Positions 7,943-16,846 are shown, counted from the stretch's first letter. The stretch is 64,000 nucleotides of DNA from Falsiroseomonas sp050563545 (GCF_050563545.1 NZ_JBNXUM010000015.1:62001-126000); one strand, 5' to 3'. The notes: a model not told the origin generated them from the sequence alone. Numbers and translations: made by a program.

Positions 7943-9240
7943 ACGAGCAGACCCCGGCGATGACGCCCGCCCGCTTCTTCCAGGCGGGCGTGGCGGAGAC
8001 CGACCCCGAGCTGGCCCGCGCCATCGGCCTCGAGCTCGGCCGCCAGCAGGACGGCATCGAGCTGATCGCGAGCGAGAACATCGTCTCCCGCGCCGTGCTG
8101 GAAGCGCAGGGCAGCGTGCTGACCAACAAATACGCCGAAGGCTATTCGGGTCGCCGCTACTACGGGGGCTGCGAGTTCGTTGATATCGCGGAGACGCTGG
8201 CGATCGAGCGCGTGACGAAGCTCTTTGGCTGCGGCTTCGCCAATGTCCAGCCGCACAGCGGCGCGCAGGCCAACCAGGCGGTGTTCCTGGCGTTGCTGCA
8301 GCCCGGCGACGCCTTCATGGGCCTCGACCTCGCGGCCGGCGGGCACCTGACGCATGGCTCGCCGGCGAACCTCTCGGGCAAATGGTTCAAGCCGGTGCCC
8401 TACACCGTGCGGCGCGAGGACCAGCTGATCGACATGGCCGAGGTCCGGCGGATCGCGCTGGAGAACAGGCCGAAGCTGATCATCGCGGGCGGCTCGGCTT
8501 ACGCGCGGCACTGGGATTTCGCTGGCTTCCGCGCCATTGCGGCCGAGATCGGCGCGTACTTCATGGTGGACATGGCCCACTTCGCGGGCCTGGTCGCCGG
8601 CGGGGCGCATCCCTCGCCGATCCCGCATGCGCATGTCGTCACGACCACCACGCACAAGACGCTGCGCGGGCCGCGCGGCGGGCTGATCCTGACCAACGAC
8701 GAGGCGCTGGCGAAGAAGTTCAACAGCGCCGTCTTCCCGGGCCTGCAGGGCGGGCCGCTGATGCATGTCATCGCCGCCAAGGCAGTCGCCTTCGGCGAGG
8801 CGCTGAAGCCGGAGTTCCGCGCCTATGCGAAGCAGGTCGTCGCCAACGCCGCGGCGCTCGGCGAGGAGCTGAAGGCGCAGGGGCTCGACCTCGTGACGGG
8901 CGGCACGGACAACCACCTGGTCCTGGTTGACCTGAGGCCGAAGAAGCTGAACGGGAAGATCGCGGAAGGCGGGCTGAACCGCGCGCACCTCACCTGCAAC
9001 AAGAACGCGATCCCCTTCGATCCGGAGAAGCCGATGGTGACGTCCGGCGTGCGGCTGGGCTCGCCGGCGGCGACCACGCGCGGCTTCGGCGAGGCGGAGT
9101 TCCGCGAGGTCGGCCGGATGATCGGTGAGGTGCTGGACGGGCTCGCAGCGGCGAACTCGCCGGAGGCGAACGCGGCGGTCGAGGAACGCGTGAAGGCGCG
9201 CGTGCTGGAGATGTGCCGGCGGTTTCCGATCTATCAGTGA
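7939..9240 (+). CDS. glyA: serine hydroxymethyltransferase
   Basis: A 433-residue PLP enzyme that converts serine and tetrahydrofolate to glycine and 5,10-methylene-tetrahydrofolate. Visible hallmarks are ELIASENIVSRAVLEAQGS, the KYAEGYSGRRYYGG segment, AQANQAVF, the PLP-lysine motif TTTHKTLRGPRGG (Lys near 240), and the C-terminal TSGVRLGSPAATTRGF. Start ATG 7939 overlaps the rpiB stop; an upstream in-frame ATG at 7924 would add only five residues. Downstream come 176 bases with a palindromic repeat, then nrdR. Confidence 0.98.
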   Translation: MNEQTPAMTPARFFQAGVAETDPELARAIGLELGRQQDGIELIASENIVSRAVLEAQGSVLTNKYAEGYSGRRYYGGCEFVDIAETLAIERVTKLFGCGFANVQPHSGAQANQAVFLALLQPGDAFMGLDLAAGGHLTHGSPANLSGKWFKPVPYTVRREDQLIDMAEVRRIALENRPKLIIAGGSAYARHWDFAGFRAIAAEIGAYFMVDMAHFAGLVAGGAHPSPIPHAHVVTTTTHKTLRGPRGGLILTNDEALAKKFNSAVFPGLQGGPLMHVIAAKAVAFGEALKPEFRAYAKQVVANAAALGEELKAQGLDLVTGGTDNHLVLVDLRPKKLNGKIAEGGLNRAHLTCNKNAIPFDPEKPMVTSGVRLGSPAATTRGFGEAEFREVGRMIGEVLDGLAAANSPEANAAVEERVKARVLEMCRRFPIYQ

Positions 9241-9280
9241 GGTGAGAGGCGTGCATGCTTCGCTCCCCCGCTTCGCGCCT

Positions 9281-9383
9281 CCCTCCCCCGCAAGCGGGGG
9301 AGGGCTGGGGTGGGGGTGCGGAGGTCAGGTGCGCGCTCATCCTCGTACCCCCACCCTGACCCTCCCCCGCTTGCGGGGGAGGG
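9281..9383. repeat. paired GC-rich palindromic intergenic repeat (glyA-nrdR gap)
   Basis: Two near-perfect 23-24-base palindromes of the form CCCTCCCCCGC, two bases, GCGGGGGAGGG lie at 9281-9304 and 9361-9383. Each is flanked on its inner side by a G-rich or C-rich tail (GGGGTGGGGGT at 9307-9317, CCCCCACCCTGA around 9348-9359) so the two units face each other as an inverted pair, like a bacterial interspersed mosaic element. Related copies lie at 13.7-13.8 and 55.1 kb. A role in termination or mRNA stability is possible but not shown. Confidence 0.85.
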
Positions 9384-9416
9384 AAGTCGAGATGCGGGGA
9401 AGGGGGCTCTAGACCC

Positions 9417-9869
9417 ATGCGCTGCCCCTTCTGCGGGAACGAGGACACGCAGGTGAAGGACAGCCGTCCCGCCGAGGACGGCGCCTCGATCCGGCGGCGG
9501 CGCTCCTGCCCGGGCTGCGGCAATCGCTTCACCACCTTCGAGCGCGTCCAGCTGCGCGAGCTGACCGTCATCAAGACCGACGGCCGCCGCGTGCCCTTCG
9601 ACCGCGACAAGCTCGCGCGGTCCGTGCGCGTCGCGCTGCGCAAACGCCCCTTCGACGACGAACGGATCGAGCGCATCGTCAACGGCATCCAGCGCCGGCT
9701 TGAAGTGGAGGCCGACAGCGAGGTCACGTCGCGGCGCATCGGCGACATCGTGCTCGAGACGCTGCGCGACGTGGACCAGGTGGCCTATGTTCGCTTCGCC
9801 TCGGTCTACCGGAACTTCCGCGAGGCGAAGGATTTCGGGGCTTTCCTCGGCTTGATGGACGAGGGGTGA
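9417..9869 (+). CDS. nrdR: transcriptional repressor NrdR
   Basis: A 150-residue NrdR, the ATP/dATP-sensing repressor of ribonucleotide reductase genes. The N-terminal zinc ribbon is complete: CPFCGNEDTQVKDSR and, after RRRRSC, PGCGNRFTTFER. The ATP-cone follows (VIKTDGRRVPFDRDKLARSV to about residue 135), and the end carries the conserved VAYVRFASVYRNF. Length is typical. It opens the nrdR-ribD-ribE-ribB-ribH-nusB-thiL block; ribD begins one base after its stop. Confidence 0.98.
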   Translation: MRCPFCGNEDTQVKDSRPAEDGASIRRRRSCPGCGNRFTTFERVQLRELTVIKTDGRRVPFDRDKLARSVRVALRKRPFDDERIERIVNGIQRRLEVEADSEVTSRRIGDIVLETLRDVDQVAYVRFASVYRNFREAKDFGAFLGLMDEG

Positions 9870-9870
9870 C

Positions 9871-10962
9871 TTGCAGGACGTCGAGCACATGCAGGCCGCC
9901 CTGGCGCTTGCCAGGCGGGGGCTCGGCAACACGTGGCCGAACCCCTCGGTCGGCTGCGTGCTGGTGCGTGACGGCCAGGTGGTCGGCCGCGGCTGGACCC
10001 AGCCCGGCGGCCGCCCGCATGCGGAGACGGAGGCGCTGCGGCGCGCCGGCGGGCTCGCGCGCGGGGCGACGGCCTATGTCACGCTCGAGCCCTGTTCGCA
10101 TCACGGCCGTACGCCGCCCTGCTGCAACGCGCTGATCGCAGCCGGCATTTCCCGGGTCATCTGCGCCATGCGCGATCCCGATCCCCGCGTGGACGGGCGC
10201 GGCTTCGCGCGCCTGCGGGATGCCGGCATCGAGGTCGTGGAGGGCCTGCTCGAGGAGCAGGCGCAGGCGATCAATGCTGGCTTCGCCCGTCGCATCCGCG
10301 AAGGCCGGCCCTTCGTGACCCTGAAGCTCGCGACGACGCTGGACGGCCGCATCGCCACCGCGGCGGGAGAGAGCAGATGGATCACCGGCCCGGAGGCGCG
10401 GCGCGAGGCGCATGCGATGCGCGCGCGGCACGACGCGATCCTGGTGGGCAGCGGGACCGCGGTCGCCGACGATCCCGACCTGTCCTGCCGGCTGCCCGGC
10501 GTGGCGCCCACGAAATCGCTGCGGGTGATCGCCGACGCCAGGCTGCGCACGCCGCCGACCGCGCGGGTCTTCGCGACCGCGCGGGAACATCCGACCCTGC
10601 TGGCCACCATCCCCGGCCACAAGCCCGCGACGCTGGCGCCCTATCTCGACGCCGGCGCCGACGTCGCGACCATCGCGCCTTGCGATGAGGGGCTGAGGAT
10701 GGCGGCCCTCCTCGGCGCGCTTGCCCAGCGCGGCGTGACGCGCGTGCTAGCCGAGGGCGGCGCCGGCATCGCGGCCGCCCTGCTGCGGGAAGGGCTTGTG
10801 GACCGGCTCGCTTGGTTCCATGCCCCGGGCGTAATGGGGGGCGACGGCCTGCCCGCCGCCTATCCCCTGCCGGTTGAGGTCCTGGCCGCCATGCCCAGAT
10901 TCACGCGCGTCGCCGCCCGCCCCCTCGGGCCGGACTGGCTCACCGAGTTCGAGAGGACCTGA
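9871..10962 (+). CDS. ribD: riboflavin biosynthesis bifunctional deaminase/reductase
   Basis: A 363-residue RibD that deaminates the pyrimidine and reduces the ribosyl side chain in riboflavin synthesis. The N-terminal deaminase domain has the zinc/catalytic motifs PHAETEAL (His near 50) and EPCSHHGRTPPC (near 74-84). The reductase domain starts near residue 148 with RPFVTLKLATTLDGRIAT and includes SRWITGPEAR and RVLAEGGAGIA. The start is TTG at 9871, one base after nrdR; ATG 9889 is an alternative but lies close to the conserved MQAALALARRG segment. No FMN riboswitch fits, as there is no leader. Confidence 0.95.
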   Translation: MQDVEHMQAALALARRGLGNTWPNPSVGCVLVRDGQVVGRGWTQPGGRPHAETEALRRAGGLARGATAYVTLEPCSHHGRTPPCCNALIAAGISRVICAMRDPDPRVDGRGFARLRDAGIEVVEGLLEEQAQAINAGFARRIREGRPFVTLKLATTLDGRIATAAGESRWITGPEARREAHAMRARHDAILVGSGTAVADDPDLSCRLPGVAPTKSLRVIADARLRTPPTARVFATAREHPTLLATIPGHKPATLAPYLDAGADVATIAPCDEGLRMAALLGALAQRGVTRVLAEGGAGIAAALLREGLVDRLAWFHAPGVMGGDGLPAAYPLPVEVLAAMPRFTRVAARPLGPDWLTEFERT

Positions 10963-10965
10963 CCC

Positions 10966-11574
10966 ATGTTCACCGGGATCGTCACCGACCTCGGCACCGT
11001 CCGCGAGGTCCTGCCGATCGGCGGCGGGCACGACCACCGTATGATCATCGGCACCTCGCCGGGGTTCCTCGCGAACCCGCCGGTCGCGCTCGGTGCCTCC
11101 ATCTGCTGCTCGGGGGTCTGCCTGACGGCTGTCGAGCTCGGCGGCGACTGGTTCGCGGTGGAGGCCTCGGCCGAGACGCTGTCCAAGACGATGCTGGGCG
11201 GCTGGAAGCCCGGCAGCCGCGTGAACCTGGAGCGCAGCCTGCGCGTCGGCGACGAGCTCGGCGGGCATATCGTCGCGGGCCATGTGGACGGGGTGGCGGA
11301 GGTGCTGTCGGCCGCCCCGGAGCACGGCTCGGTCCGCTGGCGCTTCCGCGCGCCGGCCGCCCTTGCGCGCTTCATCGCGCCCAAGGGATCCATCGCGATC
11401 GACGGCGTGTCGCTGACGGTCAACGAGGTCGAAGGCGAGGTGTTCGGGGTGAATATCATTCCCCATACCGCCACCGTGACCACATTTGCGACGCTTCAGC
11501 CCGGTGGCAGGGTGAACATCGAGATCGACACGGTGGCGCGCTACGTCGCCAGGTTGCGGGAGTTCGAGAAGTGA
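10966..11574 (+). CDS. ribE: riboflavin synthase
   Basis: A 202-residue riboflavin synthase (alpha-subunit type), which dismutates two 6,7-dimethyl-8-ribityllumazines to riboflavin. It begins with the invariant MFTGIV and contains two lumazine-binding repeats: the first with CSGVCLTAVE, the second with LGGHIVAGHVDGVAEV and IDGVSLTVNEVE. It ends with a typical GGRVNIEIDTVARYVARL. It starts three bases after ribD and its stop overlaps the GTG start of ribB. Confidence 0.97.
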   Translation: MFTGIVTDLGTVREVLPIGGGHDHRMIIGTSPGFLANPPVALGASICCSGVCLTAVELGGDWFAVEASAETLSKTMLGGWKPGSRVNLERSLRVGDELGGHIVAGHVDGVAEVLSAAPEHGSVRWRFRAPAALARFIAPKGSIAIDGVSLTVNEVEGEVFGVNIIPHTATVTTFATLQPGGRVNIEIDTVARYVARLREFEK

Positions 11575-12695
11575 ACGTCGAGGTCGCCAGGACGAGCTTC
11601 ACGGAGTTCGTCAGCCCCGCCGAGGAACTGCTCGAGGAAGCGCGCCGCGGCCGGATGTTCATCCTGGTGGACGACGAGGACCGGGAGAACGAGGGCGACC
11701 TGGTGATCCCCGCGCAGTTCGCGACGCCGGACGCCATCAACTTCATGGCGCGCTACGCCCGCGGGCTGATCTGCCTGGCGATGACGCGCTCGCGCGTCGA
11801 GCAGCTCGGCCTGCCGCTGATGGCGCAGTCCAACGGCACGCGGCACCAGACCGCCTTCACCGTCTCCATCGAGGCGCGCGACGGGGTGACGACCGGCATC
11901 TCCGCCGCCGACCGCGCGCGTACCGTCGCCGTGGCCATCAACCCCGAGCTGGGGCGCGAGCACATCGTGACGCCCGGCCATGTCTTCCCCCTCGTCGCAC
12001 GCGACGGCGGCGTGCTGGTGCGCGCGGGGCATACCGAGGCGGCGGTCGATTTCGCGCGGCTCGCCGGCCTCAACCCCGCCGGCGTGATCTGCGAGATCAT
12101 GAACGACGACGGGACGATGGCGCGCATGCCCGACCTCGTGGCCTTCGCGCAGCATCACGGCCTCAAGCTCGGCACCATCGCCGACCTGATCGCGCATCGG
12201 CGCCGGACCGAACGGCTGGTGCAGCGGGTCGAGGAAGGCTCGGTCGAGGGCATCGGCGGAACCTGGCGCGTGGTCGTCTATTCCTCGACGCTCGACGCCG
12301 GGGAGCATCTGGCGCTGGTCAAGGGTGACATTGCGCGGCCGGGGCCCGTCACGGTGCGGATGCACGCGGCCTCCATGCTGCGCGACCTTGTCGCCGGCCG
12401 GGCGGAGCGCGACCTCCACCAGGCCATGCGCGCGATCGACGCCGAGGGCAGGGGTGTCGTCGTGATGCTGCGGGACTGGCGGCCCGACGGTCTGTCGCAG
12501 ACGATCCGGTCCCTGCGGTCGCGGCAGGCCGCCTCGGCCGAGATCCGGGACTACGGCATCGGGGCGCAGATTCTGGCCGATCTGGGCTTGCGCGAGATCG
12601 TCCGCCTGTCCGACAACCCGCGCCCGGTCGTCGGTCTCGAAGGCTACGGGCTGACCGTGGTCGAGACGCGCCCGATCCCGAAGGACACCGAGTGA
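11571..12695 (+). CDS. ribB: 3,4-dihydroxy-2-butanone 4-phosphate synthase with degenerate GTP cyclohydrolase II-like domain
   Basis: 374 residues. The N-terminal half is a complete DHBP synthase: FILVDDEDRENEGDLVIPAQ, TPGHVFPLVAR and GHTEAAVDFARLAGL, making the four-carbon unit of riboflavin from ribulose 5-phosphate. The C-terminal half (from about residue 205) aligns in layout with GTP cyclohydrolase II, but the three zinc cysteines of the usual SxxxCxCxxQ-type site are absent; the region reads HAASMLRDLVAGRAERDLHQAM. This degenerate form is common in alphaproteobacteria. A true GTP cyclohydrolase II must be encoded elsewhere. GTG start overlaps the ribE stop. Confidence 0.94.
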   Translation: MNVEVARTSFTEFVSPAEELLEEARRGRMFILVDDEDRENEGDLVIPAQFATPDAINFMARYARGLICLAMTRSRVEQLGLPLMAQSNGTRHQTAFTVSIEARDGVTTGISAADRARTVAVAINPELGREHIVTPGHVFPLVARDGGVLVRAGHTEAAVDFARLAGLNPAGVICEIMNDDGTMARMPDLVAFAQHHGLKLGTIADLIAHRRRTERLVQRVEEGSVEGIGGTWRVVVYSSTLDAGEHLALVKGDIARPGPVTVRMHAASMLRDLVAGRAERDLHQAMRAIDAEGRGVVVMLRDWRPDGLSQTIRSLRSRQAASAEIRDYGIGAQILADLGLREIVRLSDNPRPVVGLEGYGLTVVETRPIPKDTE

Positions 12696-13198
12696 GCACG
12701 AAAGACAGCCCGGACCGGGCGCCCGCGCATCTCGACGGACCGCCGGCGCGCCTGCTGGTGATCCAGGCGCCCTACTACGCCGATGTCGTGGGCGGCATGC
12801 GTGCCGGCGCCGAGGCCGTGCTGGCCGAGGTCGGGGCGCAGGTCGAGGTCGTGGACGTCGCCGGCGCCTATGAGCTGCCAGCCGCGCTGCGCATGGCGAT
12901 CAAGCGCCAGCTCTGGGACGGCTTCCTGCTGCTGGGCTGCGTGGTGCGCGGCGAGACCGACCATTACACCTTCATCTGCGACGCGGTCTGCCAGGGCGTG
13001 ATGGCGATCACGGCCGAGACCGGCATCCCGGTGGGCTTCGGGCTGCTCACGGTGGACAATCTCGACCAGGCGATCGCGCGCTCGCGCGACGACCGCATGA
13101 ACAAGGGCGCGGAGGCGGCGCATGCGCTGCTCGGCCAGGTCGCGCTGGCACGCGCCTGGACGATGAAGTCGGCGGCCCTGCAGGGGGGGCGCCGGTGA
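12692..13198 (+). CDS. ribH: 6,7-dimethyl-8-ribityllumazine synthase
   Basis: A 168-residue lumazine synthase that joins the DHBP product to the pyrimidine intermediate. It shows VVDVAGAYELPAALRMAIKR (substrate-binding strand/helix), the phosphate-site region LLGCVVRGETDHYTFICDAV, and GFGLLTVDNLDQAIARS. An N-terminal extension of about 20 residues (STKDSPDRAPAHLDGPPAR) precedes the core. The GTG start at 12692 overlaps the ribB TGA by four bases (GTGA), and its own TGA overlaps the nusB GTG start. Confidence 0.97.
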   Translation: MSTKDSPDRAPAHLDGPPARLLVIQAPYYADVVGGMRAGAEAVLAEVGAQVEVVDVAGAYELPAALRMAIKRQLWDGFLLLGCVVRGETDHYTFICDAVCQGVMAITAETGIPVGFGLLTVDNLDQAIARSRDDRMNKGAEAAHALLGQVALARAWTMKSAALQGGRR

Positions 13199-13692
13199 AG
13201 ACGGCCGCGCGCGGCCGGGTCGGCGCCGGCCGCCCGCGCACCGGAGCGCGCGTCGCGGCGGTGCAGGCGCTGTTTCAGTCGGAGCAAGGGGTCGAGAACC
13301 CCGAAGTCGTGATCGAGCAGTTCGTGCGGCATCGGCTCGGTCCGAACGAGGCCGAGGAGAGCTTCGGCGAGGGGCGCGTGCCTGAGGCCGATGTGCGGCT
13401 GTTTGCGCGCCTGGTGCGTGCCGCGGCGGGCCGGATCGAGGAGATCGACGCGGCGCTCGCGCCGGTGCTGGCGAAGGACTGGCCGCTCGAGAAGCTCGAT
13501 CCCGTGCTGCGCGCGCTTCTGCGCGCCGCGGCGGCGGAGCTGATGACGCCGAACGACCCGCCGATGCGGGTGGTGATCAACGAGTATCTCGACGTCGCAC
13601 ATGGCTTCTTCGCGGGGGATGAGCCGAAATTCGCGAATGGCGTGCTGGAGGCGCTGGCGAAGCGCTACCGGGGGGACGAGTTCGGGCGGTAG
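13195..13692 (+). CDS. nusB: transcription antitermination factor NusB
   Basis: A 165-residue all-helical NusB, which with NusE binds boxA RNA in rRNA antitermination. It opens with ARVAAVQALFQSEQG, has the ILAKDWPLEKLDPVLRALLRAA-like helix (here VLAKDWPLEKLDPVLRALLR, near residues 94-113) and the signature PMRVVINEYLDVAHGFFAGDEPKFANGVLE. A basic N-terminal leader of about 18 residues is typical of alphaproteobacterial members. GTG start overlaps ribH. A 194-base gap with palindromic repeats follows. Confidence 0.96.
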   Translation: MKTAARGRVGAGRPRTGARVAAVQALFQSEQGVENPEVVIEQFVRHRLGPNEAEESFGEGRVPEADVRLFARLVRAAAGRIEEIDAALAPVLAKDWPLEKLDPVLRALLRAAAAELMTPNDPPMRVVINEYLDVAHGFFAGDEPKFANGVLEALAKRYRGDEFGR

Positions 13693-13736
13693 GGGCTTCT
13701 GCCTACTCCTTGGTTTGCTCCCCCGGCTGAACACTT

Positions 13737-13840
13737 CCCTCCCCCACCAGCGGGAGAGGGTCAGGGTGGAGGTGCTTCGTCCAGCGCACCCTACATCCTC
13801 TGCACGCCCACCCCCTCCCTCCCCCGCTTGCGGGGGAGGG
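13737..13840. repeat. paired GC-rich palindromic intergenic repeat (nusB-thiL gap)
   Basis: A degenerate palindrome at 13737-13760 is followed by a GTCAGGGTGGAGGTGC tail; a perfect-armed palindrome (CCCTCCCCCGC ... GCGGGGGAGGG) lies at 13817-13840 after a C-rich mirror tail. This is the same inverted-pair arrangement as in the glyA-nrdR gap, interrupting an otherwise overlapping operon. Confidence 0.8.
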
Positions 13841-13886
13841 GAGCGTTGGAGCGGGGGAGGGCAGCTCTGATAGGGGAGGGCCAAGA

Positions 13887-14858
13887 GTGACCACCGATGA
13901 CCTCCCCCCCGAATTCTCCCTGATCGCGCGCCATTTCCGCCCGCTCGCGGGCCCGGGTTCGCTCGGGCTCTCCGACGACGCCGCGCTGCTGGACCTGCCG
14001 CCCGGCCAACAGCTCGTCCTCGCCGCGGACGCCATCGTCGAGGGCGTGCATTTCCTCGCCGACGACCCGCCGGAGACCATCGGGCGCAAGCTTCTCCGCA
14101 CCAACCTCTCCGACCTCGCCGCAATGGGCGCGACGCCGCTCGGCTACCTCATGACCTGCGCCTTCCCAAAGGGCACGCCGGACGACTGGATCGCGCGCTT
14201 CGCGGCCGGGCTCGCGGAGGACCAGCGGGCATTCCGCCTGCACCTCCTCGGCGGCGACACGGTCGCGACGCCGGGACCGGCGAGCTTCTCGCTGACCATC
14301 GTCGGCAGCGTCGAGCCCGGCAGGGCGTTGCGCCGGCAGGGCGCGAAGCCCGGCGACGAGCTCTGGGTGTCGGGGACGATCGGCGACGGGGCGCTCGGCC
14401 TGCTGTCGCTGACCGGCGGGCTGCCGCCGGACCCGGAACTGGCGGAGCGCTACCGCCTGCCGCGGCCGCGCCTCGCGCTCGGCCGGGCGCTGGCCGGCAT
14501 CGCGGCGGCGGCGATGGACGTGTCGGACGGACTGGTGCAGGACCTCGGCCACCTCGCCCGCGCCGGGGGCTGCGCAGCCGTGATCGAGGCGGCGTCGGTT
14601 CCGCTCTCGGACCCCGCCCGCGCCGCGCTCGCTGCCGATCCCGGGCTGCTGGCCCGCATCCTGGCCGGCGGCGACGACTATGAATTGCTCTTCGCCGCGC
14701 CGCCGGGAGAAGCGGATCGCGTGCTGGAGGCCGCGCGCGCAACGCAGACCCCCGTCTCGCGCATCGGTCGGTTCATGGACGGATCGGGCGTGGTCGTGCT
14801 GGATGGCTCGGGGGCAGAGATCCCGCTGCCCCGAGGGGGATGGAGCCACTTCGGGTGA
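13887..14858 (+). CDS. thiL: thiamine-monophosphate kinase
   Basis: A 323-residue ThiL of the AIRS/PurM fold that phosphorylates thiamine monophosphate to the diphosphate cofactor. It shows the N-terminal SLGLSDDAALLDLPPG, LVLAADAIVEGVHFLADDPPE, the metal-binding LRTNLSDLAAMGATPLGYLM, GGDTVATPGP, the MDVSDGLVQDLGHLA motif and GGDDYELLFA. The start is GTG 13887 with AGGGCCAAGA upstream; a GGGGAGGG lies slightly further away. It closes the rib/nusB block and overlaps the following transporter gene. Confidence 0.96.
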   Translation: MTTDDLPPEFSLIARHFRPLAGPGSLGLSDDAALLDLPPGQQLVLAADAIVEGVHFLADDPPETIGRKLLRTNLSDLAAMGATPLGYLMTCAFPKGTPDDWIARFAAGLAEDQRAFRLHLLGGDTVATPGPASFSLTIVGSVEPGRALRRQGAKPGDELWVSGTIGDGALGLLSLTGGLPPDPELAERYRLPRPRLALGRALAGIAAAAMDVSDGLVQDLGHLARAGGCAAVIEAASVPLSDPARAALAADPGLLARILAGGDDYELLFAAPPGEADRVLEAARATQTPVSRIGRFMDGSGVVVLDGSGAEIPLPRGGWSHFG

Positions 14859-16066
14859 CCACTCTACAGCCCGCGCTGCAGGCCGCCGCCGACGAGCGGC
14901 GGATGAAGCTCGACGTCCTGCTGCTGTTCTTCTGCCAGGCCACGATGAACGCCTCGGCCGTCGGGCAGATCACCATGTCGGCGCTGATCGGCTTCAGCCT
15001 GGCCGAGGACAAGGGCCTGGCGACGCTGCCGCTCGGGCTGCAATGGGTCGCGACCATGGCGGCGTCCATTCCCGCCGGGATCATTTTCGCCCGGCTCGGC
15101 CGGCGCGCGGGCTTCCTGATGGGCGCGGCCTGCATGCTGGTCGGCACCCTGGTCTTCGCGGCGGGCATCTGGCGGCACGATTTCTGGCTCTACACCGCCG
15201 GCGGCCTGCCGGCGGGCATCGGCTTCGGCATCGCCCAGCACTACCGCTTCGCCGCGTCGGAGGTCGCGACGCCGGCCTACCGCCCGCGCGCCATTGCGCT
15301 GGTGATGGCGGGCGGCGTGCTGTCGGCGATCTTCGGGCCGGAGCTGGTGAAGCACACGCGCGACCTGATCGAGCCCTTCTTCTTCCTCGGCACCTACCTG
15401 ATCCTGGCGATCCTGCCGGTGGCCTGCGCGGCGCTGTTGTCCTTCGTCCGCCTGCCGCCGGCGCCGCCGCGCCAGGCCAGCCCGACGCCGCTGCTGGAGA
15501 TCATCCGCCGCCCGGCCTTCCTGACGGCGGCGCTGACTGCCGCGATCGCCTACGGCACGATGAACCTGCTGATGGTCTCGACGCCGCTCGAGATGATGGC
15601 CTGCGGCTTCGCGCTCGCGGCCTCCGCCACCGTGATCCAGGCGCATGCGCTGGCGATGTTCGCGCCGGGCTTCGTGACGGGGCGGATCATCGCCCGCTTC
15701 GGCGCGCGGCCCGTGATCGCCGCCGGCGTGCTGCTCAACATGGCCTGCGTCGCGGTCGCCGTGATGGGCCTGAGCTTCGGCCACTTCGCGGGTGCGCTGG
15801 CGCTGCTCGGGCTCGGCTGGAACTTCATGTTCACCGGCGCGACCACGCTGCTGGCCGAGGCGCATTCGCCGGCCGAGAAGGTGCGCGCGCAGGCCGCGAA
15901 CGACTTCATCGTCTTCGGGACCGTGGCCTGCACGGCGCTCGGCTCGGGCTGGGTGCACGCGGCCTTCGGGTGGAACGCGCAGAACCTGTCGGTGCTGCCC
16001 GGCCTCGTGCTGGCGCTGGTGCTGGTGACCGTGCTGCGGCCGGCCCGGGTGGCGCAGCCGGCCTGA
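14855..16066 (+). CDS. MFS transporter
   Basis: About 403 residues with roughly twelve hydrophobic segments, for example LDVLLLFFCQATMNASAVGQ, LQWVATMAASIPAGIIFARL followed by GRRAGFLMGAACMLVG (a motif A-like loop), and VLPGLVLALVLVTVL at the end. It is a major facilitator permease of the inner membrane; the substrate is unknown. GTG 14855 overlaps the thiL TGA and has GGAG nine bases upstream, matching the overlap style of the operon; ATG 14840 is in frame but its ribosome site would be directly adjacent. Its place after thiL makes a vitamin-related cargo conceivable, without direct evidence. Confidence 0.85.
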   Translation: MTTLQPALQAAADERRMKLDVLLLFFCQATMNASAVGQITMSALIGFSLAEDKGLATLPLGLQWVATMAASIPAGIIFARLGRRAGFLMGAACMLVGTLVFAAGIWRHDFWLYTAGGLPAGIGFGIAQHYRFAASEVATPAYRPRAIALVMAGGVLSAIFGPELVKHTRDLIEPFFFLGTYLILAILPVACAALLSFVRLPPAPPRQASPTPLLEIIRRPAFLTAALTAAIAYGTMNLLMVSTPLEMMACGFALAASATVIQAHALAMFAPGFVTGRIIARFGARPVIAAGVLLNMACVAVAVMGLSFGHFAGALALLGLGWNFMFTGATTLLAEAHSPAEKVRAQAANDFIVFGTVACTALGSGWVHAAFGWNAQNLSVLPGLVLALVLVTVLRPARVAQPA

Positions 16067-16072
16067 TGGGCC

Positions 16073-16846
16073 TCAGCGACCGGTGAAGCGCGGCGGGCGC
16101 TTCTCGAGCCAGGCGAGGCGCCCCTCCCGCGCGTCCTCGCCGGCGGCGACGCGCCCGGCGCGCGCGGCGATCTCGGCGTCGTCGGCCTCGCCGCGCGCGA
16201 TGTCGTCCAGCGCCTTCTTCACCCCCCGCATCACCAGCGGCGCATGGCCGGCCATCCGCTCCGCGAGCTCCGCGACGCGCGGCATCAGGCGGTCTGGCTC
16301 CACGAGCTCATTGAGGTAGCCGAGCTTCAGCAGTTCCTCCGCGCCGATCGTCTCGGCCAGCAGGAACATCCGCTTCGCCGTGTTCAGCCCGAGGCGCGAG
16401 ACATAGCGGCGCAGCCCGCCGGGATAGTAGTGCACGCCGAGGGCTGCCGCCGGCATGCGGAACTGCATCCCCGTCACGCCGATGCGGAAGTCGCAGGCCA
16501 GCGCGAGGTCGGTGGAGCCGCCATAGACGCCGCCGTTCAGCGCGCAGATCGTCGGCAGCGGGAAGCGCTCGATGCGGTCCATCACGGCGGCGAAGTCGGG
16601 AAATTTCTGCGCGCTCGCCTGGCCGAGCTCGCCGATATGCGCGCCGGAGGAGAAGGACCTGCCGGTGCCGGTGATCACCAGCACGCGCAGGCCCTCCGTC
16701 GCCTCGATCCGATCGAGCAGGCGGGTCAGCTCCAGCAGGTCCACAGGCTCGATGCGGTTGTGCTGGCGCGGGCGGTTGAGGCGGATCAGGGCTTGGCTGC
16801 CCTCGATCTCCAGGCTGGGCGGCGCGCCGGCGGCATCCTGGGCCAT
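16073..16846 (-). CDS. enoyl-CoA hydratase/isomerase family protein
   Basis: A 257-residue crotonase-fold protein. It has ALIRLNRPRQHNRIEPVDLL, the CoA-binding oxyanion segment RSFSSGAHIGELG, and LPTICALNGGVYGGSTDLALACDFRIG. In hydratases two Glu residues act in catalysis; here the equivalent positions are in GGVYGGSTDLAL and PAAALGVHYYPGG and neither is Glu, so classical hydration is doubtful and another crotonase-family reaction is likely. Start ATG 16846 was chosen because upstream codons lack family features. It is convergent with the MFS gene. Confidence 0.85.
   Translation of the reverse strand: MAQDAAGAPPSLEIEGSQALIRLNRPRQHNRIEPVDLLELTRLLDRIEATEGLRVLVITGTGRSFSSGAHIGELGQASAQKFPDFAAVMDRIERFPLPTICALNGGVYGGSTDLALACDFRIGVTGMQFRMPAAALGVHYYPGGLRRYVSRLGLNTAKRMFLLAETIGAEELLKLGYLNELVEPDRLMPRVAELAERMAGHAPLVMRGVKKALDDIARGEADDAEIAARAGRVAAGEDAREGRLAWLEKRPPRFTGR

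Noticed and set aside
9870..9880. FMN riboswitch ahead of the riboflavin genes.
   Set aside because: ribD starts one base after nrdR, leaving no leader, and no FMN element is seen upstream of nrdR.
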